Origin: Pontibacillus marinus BH030004 = DSM 16465
GTDB taxonomy: Bacteria; Bacillota; Bacilli; Bacillales; BH030062
Direction: 5' to 3'
Assembly (NCBI RefSeq): GCF_000425225.1
Contig: NZ_KE384332.1
Coordinates: 10,278 to 74,277, forward strand
Length of the DNA: 64,000 nucleotides
The first letter of the stretch is position 1. Each line of letters begins with the position of its first letter. Below, piece after piece: positions 9,086-17,375 of the stretch. The notes under the pieces were generated by a model. It did not search any database. It was not told where the DNA came from and was given only the letters and a program-made list of their open reading frames with translations. Position numbers and translations under genes: made by a program.

Positions 9086-9628
9086 GTGGCAACAAGAAAT
9101 ATGGATATAGAAAGTCCACGGTTATTTATTAAACCTATTTCAATTGAAGAGGCACAAAATTTAATGGTAGATGCAGAAAGTTATCCCGACTGGCTTAATG
9201 TTCCTTACGATGCCCTTTGGCCTGATGATGGATTAAAAGCTCTACTACCTATTTATGTTGAGGCACTTGAAAAAGATGAAAAGGAATATGGGTTTGGTCC
9301 ATGGATTATGCTTGATAAGCATAAACAAATGGTGATTGGCGATATAGGTTTTAAAGGTTCTCCTATTAGTGGAATCGTTGAGATTGGTTATTCCGTGTCG
9401 AAAATACACCGAAACCAAGGATATGCTAAAGAAGCTGTGGAAGCGATGTTACAGTGGGCGTTTAGTCATGAGGATGTTACAATTGTAACAGCTTCGTGCC
9501 AACCGAGTAACATTCCCTCCTGTCGTGTTTTGGAATCATGTGGTTTTATGAAGAGTCGAGAGGAGGATGGCGTCGTTTGGTTTGAGAACCGAAAGGAGAG
9601 ACATTATGGAAAAGATCGTACATTGTGA
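9086..9628 (+). CDS. GNAT acetyltransferase
   Basis: A 180-residue N-acetyltransferase of the RimJ/RimL type. It begins with an ESPRLFIKPIS strand, carries an acetyl-CoA loop HRNQGYAKEA about residues 110-119, and ends with the SNIPSCRVLESCGF helix usual for the group. The substrate is not deducible. GTG 9086 is given as start, but ATG 9101, with AAAGGTGG upstream, is equally likely. The 3' end overlaps the next gene by 23 bases, pointing to one transcript. Confidence 0.88.
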   Translation: MATRNMDIESPRLFIKPISIEEAQNLMVDAESYPDWLNVPYDALWPDDGLKALLPIYVEALEKDEKEYGFGPWIMLDKHKQMVIGDIGFKGSPISGIVEIGYSVSKIHRNQGYAKEAVEAMLQWAFSHEDVTIVTASCQPSNIPSCRVLESCGFMKSREEDGVVWFENRKERHYGKDRTL

Positions 9629-10769
9629 TAAGAATCATGATGATGCAATTTTGGATCTAGGGGAGTATGCATTTCGCTATAAATTAAGTGAGTCAGAGCG
9701 TGACCATAGAAAAGAACGAATGAAGCAAGAACATATTATAGCTATCATTGATGGGAAGAAACTTGCTTCTAAAGTTCATTTACTTCCACAATACTTATAT
9801 TTGGGTGGTAAATCCATACCATTTGGAGGGATTGCAGGCGTTGCTACATGGCCTGAATTTAGACGTAAAGGTCATGTGCGTCAATTAATGAATAAATCTC
9901 TTGAAGAAATGCGATCAAGACATATGCCTCTCTCCATGTTACACCCGTTTGATATTGATTTTTATCGCAAGTTTGGTTGGGAGTTAACTCAATACGCACA
10001 CACAGTTGAGTTAAAGCCTGGAGATATTCCTTCCTATAAAACAAAGGGGAATGTAGCCAGAGTGAAATATGATGAAAATAAACGTGTTTTACATGAGATA
10101 TACGAACGTCATGCTAAACGTTATGGACTGATGCTAGATAGAAATGAATATTGGTGGAAATACCGAGTTATTTCTGAGGATGACTTTATTCTAATGTCTT
10201 ATAACGAAAAGGGAGAAGAAGATGGATTTCTCCTAGCTAACTTAAGTAAAGACCAACTAACAATAGAAGAATGGTTTTATGATTCAAAAGAAGCATCACA
10301 ACGGTTACTTACTTGGATGCGTAATCATGATTCGATGGTCCCTAAGGTCAAATTGACATTAGCTCCAAATGATCCTATATTATTTTATTTACATAATCCA
10401 CGTGTAAAAGAGGATCGACATGCTTATTTTATGTCAAGAATAGTAGATGTGAAATCGTTTTTCACACAATATCCTTATCAAAGTTTTTCAGATGTAACCG
10501 TTCAGCTAGATGTTACAGATGAGGCAGCTGAGTGGAATAATGGTTCTTGGTTCTTATCTATACAAAACGAACAGGTTTCAATTACAAACGAGTCTAAGGA
10601 AGCTGATGTTTATGTGAAAGGGGATATTCAATCCTTAACAGCTTTATGGCTAAATGCACAAAAAGTAGAGGATTTATTGTTTTTTGACCGCTTACAGATT
10701 GAAGGGGATTTAGAACAGTTAAAGGCTCTGATCGTTAAGGAAACCCCTGCATTGTTAGATTTTTTCTAA
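9606..10769 (+). CDS. Eis-like GNAT acetyltransferase with C-terminal sterol-carrier fold
   Basis: A 387-residue protein of the Eis family: an N-terminal GNAT domain with acetyl-CoA motif FRRKGHVRQLM, a second GNAT-like middle domain, and an SCP2-like C-terminal domain (from about residue 285, ADVYVKGDIQSLTALWL). Family members acetylate amines such as aminoglycosides or lysines; the real substrate here is unknown. ATG 9606 follows AAAGGAGAG and lies inside the previous gene. Two acetyltransferases overlapping in tandem suggests a shared role. Confidence 0.88.
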   Translation: MEKIVHCDKNHDDAILDLGEYAFRYKLSESERDHRKERMKQEHIIAIIDGKKLASKVHLLPQYLYLGGKSIPFGGIAGVATWPEFRRKGHVRQLMNKSLEEMRSRHMPLSMLHPFDIDFYRKFGWELTQYAHTVELKPGDIPSYKTKGNVARVKYDENKRVLHEIYERHAKRYGLMLDRNEYWWKYRVISEDDFILMSYNEKGEEDGFLLANLSKDQLTIEEWFYDSKEASQRLLTWMRNHDSMVPKVKLTLAPNDPILFYLHNPRVKEDRHAYFMSRIVDVKSFFTQYPYQSFSDVTVQLDVTDEAAEWNNGSWFLSIQNEQVSITNESKEADVYVKGDIQSLTALWLNAQKVEDLLFFDRLQIEGDLEQLKALIVKETPALLDFF

Positions 10770-10783
10770 TAGGATATAAAGAA

Positions 10784-10815
10784 AAGAGGGCGGCCAAATG
10801 GCTTCCCTCTTTTTA
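10784..10815. terminator. bidirectional terminator
   Basis: AAGAGGG..GCC-AAAT-GGC..CCCTCTT with T and A tracts on either side, between convergent genes. Confidence 0.85.
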
Positions 10816-11916
10816 TATCTTCCAATTCATTTTGATAATACCAGCTTCTTTAGCTGAGTTAAATGCTATGACGATTAGTGGACCGACAAAGAATCCAAGA
10901 ACTCCGATAAGCTTCAAGCCTAAATACATAGCTATTAGTGTTGCAAGTGGAGATAATCCGATATGGCGTCCCATGACTTTCGGTTCAACAGTACGACGAA
11001 TGGCTAATAAGACGATGGCTAATATGGAGAGCTTTGTACCAAACACGACATCTCCAGTTAAAAATACGTACAATGCCCATGGGCCAACCACAGCGATTGA
11101 TCCGATTATTGGAATAAAATCTACCACCCAGATGATGAGTGACATAATGATGGCGACTTTTGGTGCTATAAACAATAATCCAATCAGGCTAAATATAAAG
11201 ATAATGAGTGATACGAGAAATTGCGCTTTAAGAAAGCCAAATACAACATAAGAAAGTCGTGAGTTCATGAAGCGTACTTTCTCTGCAGTTTTCGTTGTCA
11301 TATACTCATAAGATTTCGCTTTTAATCTTGGCATTTCCAACATAAAGAGGAATAAAGCAATTAAATAAACTAGAAAGCTAACCAAGTATTGAGGTAATTG
11401 GCTTGCCCAATTTGTAACTTTATCTATATTAATGACTTGAAAACTCTCTTTATAGCTTTTAAATTGTTCAGACATTTGATCTTCAAATGCTTTAGTGTAC
11501 TTTTCAGGGAATTGATCGGCTAGCTGATTGTAATCTTCTTCCCACTCAAATACAAAATCCTCAACTTGTGAAATATACGTATCAGCGTTTTCTGCAACTT
11601 GTATGACTTGTGTAACAACCTTGGTTACGACGTAGGTTCCAATGATGGAAATTAATACAAGGAAAGCTATGTACACAATAATTACTGATAGTTTTCGTTT
11701 GAATTTAAATCGATACTGCAACATACGTACAGCCGGATTTAAAAATAAAGCTGTAATGAACGCTGTTATGATAGGAATCGATACAGGTAATATAAAATAA
11801 GCGGCAATTAAAAATAATATGCCTACGAAAAGTATTATCCATTGTTTTTTACTAAGGAATCGAAACAATTTTGATCTGGAGGCTCCTTTCACTACATCTC
11901 TATTTAAATATAGCAT
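10813..11916 (-). CDS. AI-2E/YtvI-family membrane protein
   Basis: A 367-residue protein of the AI-2E transporter (UPF0118) family with seven to eight membrane helices: two at the N terminus, a soluble helical insert at about 110-180, then a C-terminal bundle. The sequence DFIPIIGSIAVVGPW and RRTVEPKVMGRHIGLSPLATL resemble sporulation protein YtvI, which has nearly the same length. Transport activity is not shown for YtvI. The region before the first ATG has no ribosome site; AAAGGAG at 11889-11883 suggests a TTG start at 11868 instead, giving 351 residues. Confidence 0.85.
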   Translation of the reverse strand: MLYLNRDVVKGASRSKLFRFLSKKQWIILFVGILFLIAAYFILPVSIPIITAFITALFLNPAVRMLQYRFKFKRKLSVIIVYIAFLVLISIIGTYVVTKVVTQVIQVAENADTYISQVEDFVFEWEEDYNQLADQFPEKYTKAFEDQMSEQFKSYKESFQVINIDKVTNWASQLPQYLVSFLVYLIALFLFMLEMPRLKAKSYEYMTTKTAEKVRFMNSRLSYVVFGFLKAQFLVSLIIFIFSLIGLLFIAPKVAIIMSLIIWVVDFIPIIGSIAVVGPWALYVFLTGDVVFGTKLSILAIVLLAIRRTVEPKVMGRHIGLSPLATLIAMYLGLKLIGVLGFFVGPLIVIAFNSAKEAGIIKMNWKI

Positions 11917-12008
11917 GAAGCAGCTTTTTTGAACAGTTTATCAGCTTGATTCGATAACATGTCCTACGCTTTTATTGCATAAGTTTGTAATAACATAGGA
12001 GGGACGTT

Positions 12009-12431
12009 ATGTGGAAAGAATTTAAAGCTTTTGCTGTTAAAGGGAATGTGTTTGACTTAGCTATCGCTGTCATTATCGGTGCTGCTTTTAGTAAAATAGT
12101 CGATTCTCTTGTGAATGATATTATAATGCCTTCTGCTGGTCTCTTATTAGGAGGAGTGAACCTAAAGGATTTATCATTCTCCATACATGAAGTTACCATC
12201 CAATATGGAGCATTTCTGCAATCGATGGTAGACTTTTTTATTATTGCATTTGGAATTTTTATGTTTCTGAAGGTGATTTTCAAACTTAGAGGGAAATCAA
12301 AAAGTTTTCAGTTTCAAGAAGAAACAACGGATCAAATACTAGGTGAGATCCGAGATATTGTAAAAGATTCTCATCAAACAAAAAAACAAAATGCTGACAA
12401 AAGACCTGAGATCAAACTTAAAGTGAAATAA
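12009..12431 (+). CDS. mscL: large-conductance mechanosensitive channel MscL
   Basis: Homopentameric inner-membrane valve that opens under high tension to release solutes on osmotic downshock. The 140 residues begin with the signature EFKAFAVKGNVFDLAIAV and a glycine/alanine-rich first helix lining the pore, followed by a second helix and a charged C-terminal tail with lysine-rich end. Start ATG 12009 has AGGAGGG at good spacing. It forms a single gene. Confidence 0.97.
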   Translation: MWKEFKAFAVKGNVFDLAIAVIIGAAFSKIVDSLVNDIIMPSAGLLLGGVNLKDLSFSIHEVTIQYGAFLQSMVDFFIIAFGIFMFLKVIFKLRGKSKSFQFQEETTDQILGEIRDIVKDSHQTKKQNADKRPEIKLKVK

Positions 12432-12432
12432 G

Positions 12433-12464
12433 AAAAAGGGATGGTAGTAACCCAACCCTTTTCC
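12433..12464. terminator. bidirectional terminator after mscL
   Basis: AAAAGGG / CCCTTTT stem with an inner GGG..ACCC pairing, between two convergent genes. Confidence 0.7.
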
Positions 12465-12473
12465 AAAGATATC

Positions 12474-13226
12474 TTAATGTTGGTGTTGATCAGTAGGTAG
12501 CTCTGATAATGAGATGATGCCTACAAGCTTTTCACCTTTAACAATAGGTAAGTGTTGAAGGTTTTTATCATTCATTAGATTGCGTGCTTCCTCTACTGTA
12601 GTGTCAGGAGTAGCTGAAGGAGCATGATCATCCATAACTTCTTGTACTTTAGTAGAACCTTCTTTATTCTCAGCATACCCTTTATTGATCATAGTGCGTT
12701 CAGTTAGAAGACCAACATACTTTTGCTCGGATTCACATACTGGAACTACACCGATGTCATTTTCTTTCATTTTGGATGCAGCTGTAGATAAGTTATCTTC
12801 AGGCGTACAAACGGCAACATCTTCTTTCATTACATCACTTACTGGGATGCTTGTCGTATCAACCTTTTTAAATTCTTGAATAAGTTCTTTAGCTTTATTT
12901 AGCAAGCTATTTGAACGATCCACTAGGGATGTTGGGAAGTCTTCTCCATCACCATATTCAACGCCATGTGGATAGTAATGCTTTCCAAGTAATGGTGTCA
13001 TAAGTTTAACAGCAGCATTACCTTTGTCTACGTCACCTTCAACAGCGTAACCTTGCACGCGTAGGTAATACGTTATATTTTTTTCTGCTGCGTCTAGCTT
13101 ATAGTCATATGTAACTCGTTCATAGTCCCATTGACCACCGCGAACAAAGCCTGCTTTATCCATTAAGTAATCTAATTTATGAAGGTCTACAACTGCACCT
13201 TCAATTCCTTTACCCTCGATTTTCAT
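12474..13226 (-). CDS. YugN-like domain fused to two CBS domains
   Basis: A 250-residue fusion. Residues 1-115 match the YugN family: LHKLDYLMDKAGF, GGQWDYERVTYDYKL, YYLRVQGYAVEGD. Residues 125-245 are a CBS pair, each with the usual strand-helix pattern (VSDVMKEDVAVCTPED; NLQHLPIVKGEKLVGIISL). CBS pairs commonly bind adenine nucleotides; YugN has no known function. ATG 13226 follows GAGGTGGAAGGT. Its CBS half is a clear paralogue of the divergent gene at 13538. A sigma-A promoter lies upstream. Confidence 0.88.
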   Translation of the reverse strand: MKIEGKGIEGAVVDLHKLDYLMDKAGFVRGGQWDYERVTYDYKLDAAEKNITYYLRVQGYAVEGDVDKGNAAVKLMTPLLGKHYYPHGVEYGDGEDFPTSLVDRSNSLLNKAKELIQEFKKVDTTSIPVSDVMKEDVAVCTPEDNLSTAASKMKENDIGVVPVCESEQKYVGLLTERTMINKGYAENKEGSTKVQEVMDDHAPSATPDTTVEEARNLMNDKNLQHLPIVKGEKLVGIISLSELPTDQHQH

Positions 13227-13276
13227 ACCTTCCACCTCACAAAATTCTGTCTAACCTAAATTCATAATCTAAATCC

Positions 13277-13305
13277 ATCATATAAAAAAGTTGGCAACGT
13301 TGCAA
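13277..13305 (-). promoter_or_regulatory. sigma-A promoter of the YugN-CBS gene
   Basis: Reading the minus strand: TTGCAA (13305-13300), 17-base spacer, TATGAT (13282-13277). Position and spacing are right for the gene starting at 13226. The rest of 13227-13537 shows nothing else certain. Confidence 0.7.
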
Positions 13306-13537
13306 TTGTTTACAAACGAATTCAAGAAAAATTCAAGAAAACTCCTTAAAATATGTTCATTATTGTGTGAAAGAATGTGATTCCGTTGTAACCAGTTCAG
13401 TTAAATTTTTAGCATAGACCAAGAACCCTATGCAAAAAATTAAATTTTTCGGACACACTAAGCTTGAAATGGGTGAGAAGTTAAGAATGTCTTCACTTTC
13501 ACCATTGAATACAATGAAACAAATGGAGGAGATTTAC

Positions 13538-13966
13538 ATGAAAGCCATTCGTGACGTTATGACAACAGATGTTTCCGTATGTACTTCAAACGACACACTG
13601 TATGAAGCGGCAGTGAAAATGAAGGAAAAAAACGTTGGAGCCATTCCGGTATGTGACGATGACCAAAACTTACTTGGCATGGTAACTGACCGTGACCTTG
13701 TTATTCGAGGGTATGCAGAGAAACATTCTGGGTCTACAAAAATTCAACAAGCTATGAGTGACCATTTAACTTCAGCGTCTCCAGATACTTCTATCCAAGA
13801 AGCAAGTAAGTTGATGGCAGAGAAGCAAATTCGTCGTCTTCCCATTGTAGAAAACGGTAAATTAGTTGGTATCGTATCTCTTGGAGACCTTTCTGTCGAG
13901 CAACAATCAAATGAAGCAGCAGGACATGCTTTAGAAGAAATATCTGAACGTCCAGAAGTTCACTAA
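13538..13966 (+). CDS. ylbB: CBS-domain protein YlbB
   Basis: A 142-residue protein made of two CBS motifs (residues 8-58 and 72-125), ending in an acidic tail. It has the compact form of Hrp1/YlbB-type ligand sensors; the ligand is unknown but AMP/ATP or S-adenosyl compounds are typical. ATG 13538 is preceded by GGAGGAGA; the upstream in-frame codons lack a site. Position before ylbC matches B. subtilis ylbB. Its closest relative in the window is the CBS half of the divergent 12474-13226 gene. Confidence 0.9.
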   Translation: MKAIRDVMTTDVSVCTSNDTLYEAAVKMKEKNVGAIPVCDDDQNLLGMVTDRDLVIRGYAEKHSGSTKIQQAMSDHLTSASPDTSIQEASKLMAEKQIRRLPIVENGKLVGIVSLGDLSVEQQSNEAAGHALEEISERPEVH

Positions 13967-13982
13967 GCCATATTTCACACTC

Positions 13983-14019
13983 AATCCTACCGTGGTTCAA
14001 TCATGGTAGGATTTCTTTT
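13983..14019 (+). terminator. terminator after ylbB
   Basis: AATCCTACC / GGTAGGATT stem followed by TCTTTT. Confidence 0.85.
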
Positions 14020-14132
14020 GCATTTCTCTCGAACCCAATTTTAGATCTCTTCTTTTCCTCTATTTTTCCTATCATAATTCCTCTTATGTCCTACTATAAT
14101 GAAGTAGATATAGATCAAAAAGGAGTTTGTCT

Positions 14133-15224
14133 ATGAGAAGCTTAAAGGTCATTATGATTATGTCCATTGCATTCATCTGTTTCTATTTCGGGTTCCCTGA
14201 ACTTCAAGAAAGAGAAAATCAGCAAGAATTAGCATCCTCTAAAACCCAAACAAAAACATCGATATCACCCAAAAAAGAAGAATCAGAAGAACAACAAAAA
14301 TCATCTTCAGAACCACAGGAAGAATATAAGTATGATCTTTCTGGATCCATTTATGAAGTTATTGGTCTAAGTGAAAAGGAAATTAAAGCAAAATACGGTG
14401 AACCAGAAAGAGAAGATCAGAGTCCTTATGGATACACCTGGTGGATTTACAAACAGGATGGTGTATATACTCAGATTGGGGTTGAAGGTGGGAAGGCTGT
14501 AACAATTTATACAATAGGACCAAAAATCTCTGCAGAACCTCTTTTAACTGGACAACCTTATGAATCGGTAGGTGATATTTTTGAGATATCAAACGATGTG
14601 AACGTTGAATACGAAAATGGTTCCTATCAATTTAAATTATCACAGGATGATGTGGTTCAGAGGCCATTAATCCCACTAGGAAAAGATATATATATGCAAC
14701 TCTATTTTGATCAGTTTACAGAAAGATTATCTTCCATACGATTATTTACTGCAAACGTTTTGTTGGTTCATCAACCTTATGAGGTGTACTACCGAGGAGA
14801 ACTTCCTAATCAACCACTAATCCTTAAGAGAGATTGGAATAAGATTGAAGAGGGTGTAGAACAACAAATTTTTGATATTACAAATATGATCCGAAATCGT
14901 TTTGATAAAAAAAGTGTAACGTGGCATGAAAAGGTAGCTTCTGTAGCGTTTGATCATAGTAAAGACATGGCTATCCATAATTACTTTTCACATATTTCAC
15001 TTGAAGGAGACGGACTAAAAGAACGTTTGAAAGAGAATAAAGTCTATTATTTTTCTGCAGGTGAAAACATTGCCGCTCAATACCCTGATGCACCGTCTAC
15101 GGTAGAGGGGTGGTTGAATAGTAAAGGGCACAGGGAAGCCTTGCTGAATGAAGATTATACACATTTAGGTGTAGGGGTGTACCGCTATTATTACACGCAA
15201 AACTTTTTACAAAAGCCACAATAA
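14133..15224 (+). CDS. ylbC: CAP-domain exported protein YlbC
   Basis: A 363-residue protein with an N-terminal membrane anchor (residues 5-22), a Ser/Gln/Glu-rich linker (25-65), a CAP-associated N domain (70-220) and a C-terminal CAP/SCP domain (235-355). The CAP motif residues are visible in HSKDMAIHNYFSH, AGENIAAQYP and GHREALLNEDYTHLGVGVY. Family members are extracellular; B. subtilis YlbC has no firmly assigned activity. ATG 14133 was chosen because AAAAAGGAG ends 7 bases before it. Confidence 0.93.
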   Translation: MRSLKVIMIMSIAFICFYFGFPELQERENQQELASSKTQTKTSISPKKEESEEQQKSSSEPQEEYKYDLSGSIYEVIGLSEKEIKAKYGEPEREDQSPYGYTWWIYKQDGVYTQIGVEGGKAVTIYTIGPKISAEPLLTGQPYESVGDIFEISNDVNVEYENGSYQFKLSQDDVVQRPLIPLGKDIYMQLYFDQFTERLSSIRLFTANVLLVHQPYEVYYRGELPNQPLILKRDWNKIEEGVEQQIFDITNMIRNRFDKKSVTWHEKVASVAFDHSKDMAIHNYFSHISLEGDGLKERLKENKVYYFSAGENIAAQYPDAPSTVEGWLNSKGHREALLNEDYTHLGVGVYRYYYTQNFLQKPQ

Positions 15225-15282
15225 CAAATGTGTAAGGAGTAAGGAAATCAAATAAATTATCAAAACACTTTTGTATGCATTC

Positions 15283-15310
15283 ACGACATGGGCATGAGTC
15301 ACATACATTA
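15283..15310 (+). promoter_or_regulatory. candidate sigma-K promoter for ylbDE
   Basis: AC (15283-15284), 17 bases, CATACATTA (15302-15310), matching the sigma-K pattern AC-N16/17-CATANNNTA. The gene behind it encodes a coat-type protein, which fits late mother-cell expression. Not tested. Confidence 0.45.
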
Positions 15311-15352
15311 CTGTATAAACACGTATGTAGTAAAAAAGAGGTGACGTGATTC

Positions 15353-15784
15353 ATGAGTGGAAACGATTTGCATCCATCAGTTCAGCAGTTTAAAGAGTTT
15401 GTTAATAAACATCCGAAACTAGTCAAAGAAGTAAAAGATCAAGGTTCTTCCTGGCAACCTTTTTATGAAAAATGGGTTTTGCTAGGGGAGGAGGACTCAT
15501 TCTGGGATCCTTATCGAGAAGAAGTGGTTCAAACCAAGAGACGAGAAGAAAACAAAGAAGAAGAACCCAGTGAAAGTAATAATCAGGAATTTATGGGTCA
15601 ATTAATGAGTATGGTGGATAAGGTTGACCTGAATAAAGTGCAGGAACATATTCAACAATTAAATGGTGCCGTTCAAAATATCCAATCACTCGTTGGACAG
15701 TTTCAGGATATGAAAAAGCAGTTACCGGGTAAAAATCAAGCGCGCTCTCAACGTAGATCACCATTTAGCTTCGGTCGTGACTAA
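15353..15784 (+). CDS. ylbD: YlbD-family putative spore coat protein
   Basis: A 143-residue hydrophilic protein of the YlbD coat family. The N-terminal part HPSVQQFKEFVNKHPKLV and the W-rich SSWQPFYEKWVLLGEED stretch are the conserved part; a Glu-rich linker and a helical region rich in Gln (VQEHIQQLNGAVQNIQ) follow, with a basic tail. ATG 15353 follows AAGAGGTGA. It is followed by ylbE after 40 bases, as in B. subtilis. Coat location is inferred from family naming. Confidence 0.9.
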   Translation: MSGNDLHPSVQQFKEFVNKHPKLVKEVKDQGSSWQPFYEKWVLLGEEDSFWDPYREEVVQTKRREENKEEEPSESNNQEFMGQLMSMVDKVDLNKVQEHIQQLNGAVQNIQSLVGQFQDMKKQLPGKNQARSQRRSPFSFGRD

Positions 15785-15824
15785 TAGAATTTATCACTAA
15801 AAACATATCGTTAGGAGGGCCAAG

Positions 15825-16058
15825 ATGCAACCTGGTTTATATCAATACCTTGAGAGTCGTGAGGATTTACTCAAATTCATGCGTATGAATCCCGAATGGT
15901 ATCGAAAAATAACAAGAGATCCTAGTGTTTTACCTGCAATGGAGCAAGAGTCGAAAGTTTATTTTGGTCAAACCGTTACGCAAAAAATGGAAAGAGTAAA
16001 TAATCAAATCCAAATGGTGCAAATGCTTATGCAAATGGCACAAGCTATGAAAGAGTAA
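15825..16058 (+). CDS. ylbE: YlbE-like protein
   Basis: A 77-residue protein recognised from the conserved order YLESREDLLKFMRMNPEWYR followed by DPS and a Met/Gln-rich amphipathic C-terminal helix. It probably shares the ylbD transcript. It has no known function. AGGAGGG precedes ATG 15825. Confidence 0.9.
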   Translation: MQPGLYQYLESREDLLKFMRMNPEWYRKITRDPSVLPAMEQESKVYFGQTVTQKMERVNNQIQMVQMLMQMAQAMKE

Positions 16059-16136
16059 TAAAAGTAAAAAGGATTTAAATAGATGGTTTCGCATTATTAC
16101 TCGAATTTGGTATTATTTAAGGTGGAGGTGGATAGC

Positions 16137-16574
16137 TTGATAGCTACTACAGAAACCGTAGAAATTTTAGACAGATGCGAAAATTTAGGTCAAATCGTTT
16201 TGCAATCAGACGTTTATGAACAATACATTCAAGCTAAAGAAGAGCTTGAAAAAGATAGAGAAGCTCAACGTTTAATTAAAGGTTTTCAGGATACAAAAGA
16301 TCATTATGAAGACGTTCAGCGCTTTGGAAGATATCATCCAGATTATAATACCATCATGAAGGATGTCCGTGAAAAAAAGCGTGAGATGGATATGCATGAT
16401 CGAGTTGCAACCTATAAGATTGCAGAGCGTAACTTGCAGAAACTGCTCGACGAAATAAGTCAAATTGTCGCATTTAGCATAAGTGAGCAAATCAAAGTAC
16501 CGAAAGATGGGATGTTATTCCAAGACTCTGGCGGTTGTGGATGTGGAAGTGGTGGAGGTTGCGGTTGTTCCTAA
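16137..16574 (+). CDS. ylbF: RicF (YlbF) subunit of the RicAFT complex
   Basis: Partner of RicA (YmcA) and RicT (YaaT); the complex carries [4Fe-4S] clusters, promotes RNase Y processing and affects Spo0A phosphorylation, competence and biofilm in B. subtilis. The 145-residue helical protein carries the family motif YEDVQRFGRYHPDY and a Cys-rich tail CGCGSGGGCGC, the probable cluster ligand region. TTG 16137 is the start: GGAGGTG ends 6 bases before it and the resulting N terminus matches B. subtilis YlbF; ATG 16083 has no site. Confidence 0.94.
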   Translation: MIATTETVEILDRCENLGQIVLQSDVYEQYIQAKEELEKDREAQRLIKGFQDTKDHYEDVQRFGRYHPDYNTIMKDVREKKREMDMHDRVATYKIAERNLQKLLDEISQIVAFSISEQIKVPKDGMLFQDSGGCGCGSGGGCGCS

Positions 16575-16575
16575 C

Positions 16576-16902
16576 TTAGCGTTGGAATCGAATGCAATCC
16601 TCACATAAATTCCCACAACAAAACATTTTTCTTTGTGGTACTAAAAAGCGAATACGATAAACAAATAGATCCTCACTTTCTCTAACGTAATACATGGAGA
16701 GGGTGAGGGTTTTTCCTTTCATTGCCTTAGCAGCTGAGATTTTAAGCGATTCTTCAATTTCTTCTCTAGAGACTTGTGAATGTTTCTTTTTTACATATAT
16801 AAAGGGGAGTCCTGTTACAAATTTTCTGTAACAATCCAAAACAGGTTCTTGAGCACTCATTGTTTTTAAAAACAATTCCCAAGCAGATTCTAATTGATTC
16901 AT
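16576..16902 (-). CDS. hypothetical protein with Cys-rich C terminus
   Basis: A 108-residue protein I do not recognise. It is mostly alpha/beta, with a basic middle and a C-terminal CCGNLCEDC set that could bind a metal. ATG 16902 follows GAGGTG at 9 bases. It is convergent with ylbF, leaving a single base between the two stop codons, and has no terminator there. B. subtilis has no gene at this spot between ylbF and ylbG. Confidence 0.75.
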   Translation of the reverse strand: MNQLESAWELFLKTMSAQEPVLDCYRKFVTGLPFIYVKKKHSQVSREEIEESLKISAAKAMKGKTLTLSMYYVRESEDLFVYRIRFLVPQRKMFCCGNLCEDCIRFQR

Positions 16903-17066
16903 GATTCTCACCACCTCATTCATGGGTTTATCACACAAGTTTATTGAAGGAATTTTGAAAGTTTGCTAAACTTGTTAGAAATAACTGAAAATCTCTGACT
17001 TACAACTATAAATATTTAGATGTCCTATTACAAGTTATAAAATAATTGAACGAAAGAGGATTCCAT

Positions 17067-17345
17067 ATGTTCACACAACGTCAAGGTTTGGTAGTATGGT
17101 TTCAAAACATGAAAAATGTTCGGCAGATTAAACGATATGGTCATTTGGTATATGTTTCGAAAACGCTGAAACACGCTATTATTTACATAAACCAAGAAGA
17201 CCTCGATCATACAATGGAAAAGTTAAATCGCCTGAATTATGTTTCAAAGGTTGAGCCATCTTACAAGCCATTTATTGCTACAGAATATGAAAATTCAAAG
17301 CCAGATAAAGCAAAAGAGTATGATTATAAATTTGGTAGTATATAA
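17067..17345 (+). CDS. ylbG: YlbG (UPF0298, DUF2129)
   Basis: A 92-residue cytosolic protein of unknown function. The pattern QRQGLVVWFQNMKNVRQIKRYG at the N terminus (W, N and RYG conserved) and the YVSKVEPS segment identify the UPF0298 family. ATG 17067 follows AAAGAGGA; a TTG at 17046 would add seven residues but places no site upstream. It is followed by a terminator. Confidence 0.92.
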   Translation: MFTQRQGLVVWFQNMKNVRQIKRYGHLVYVSKTLKHAIIYINQEDLDHTMEKLNRLNYVSKVEPSYKPFIATEYENSKPDKAKEYDYKFGSI

Positions 17346-17373
17346 AAGCATGGGATTACTCCCATGCTTTTTC
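17344..17373. terminator. bidirectional terminator after ylbG
   Basis: AAAGCATGGG-ATTACT-CCCATGCTTT followed by T5, between convergent genes. Confidence 0.9.
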
Positions 17374-17375
17374 TA

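Noticed and set aside
10832-11251. 139-codon frame opposite the YtvI-like gene
   Set aside because: It is the antisense shadow of a membrane-protein gene with clear family similarity; no ribosome site and no recognisable product.
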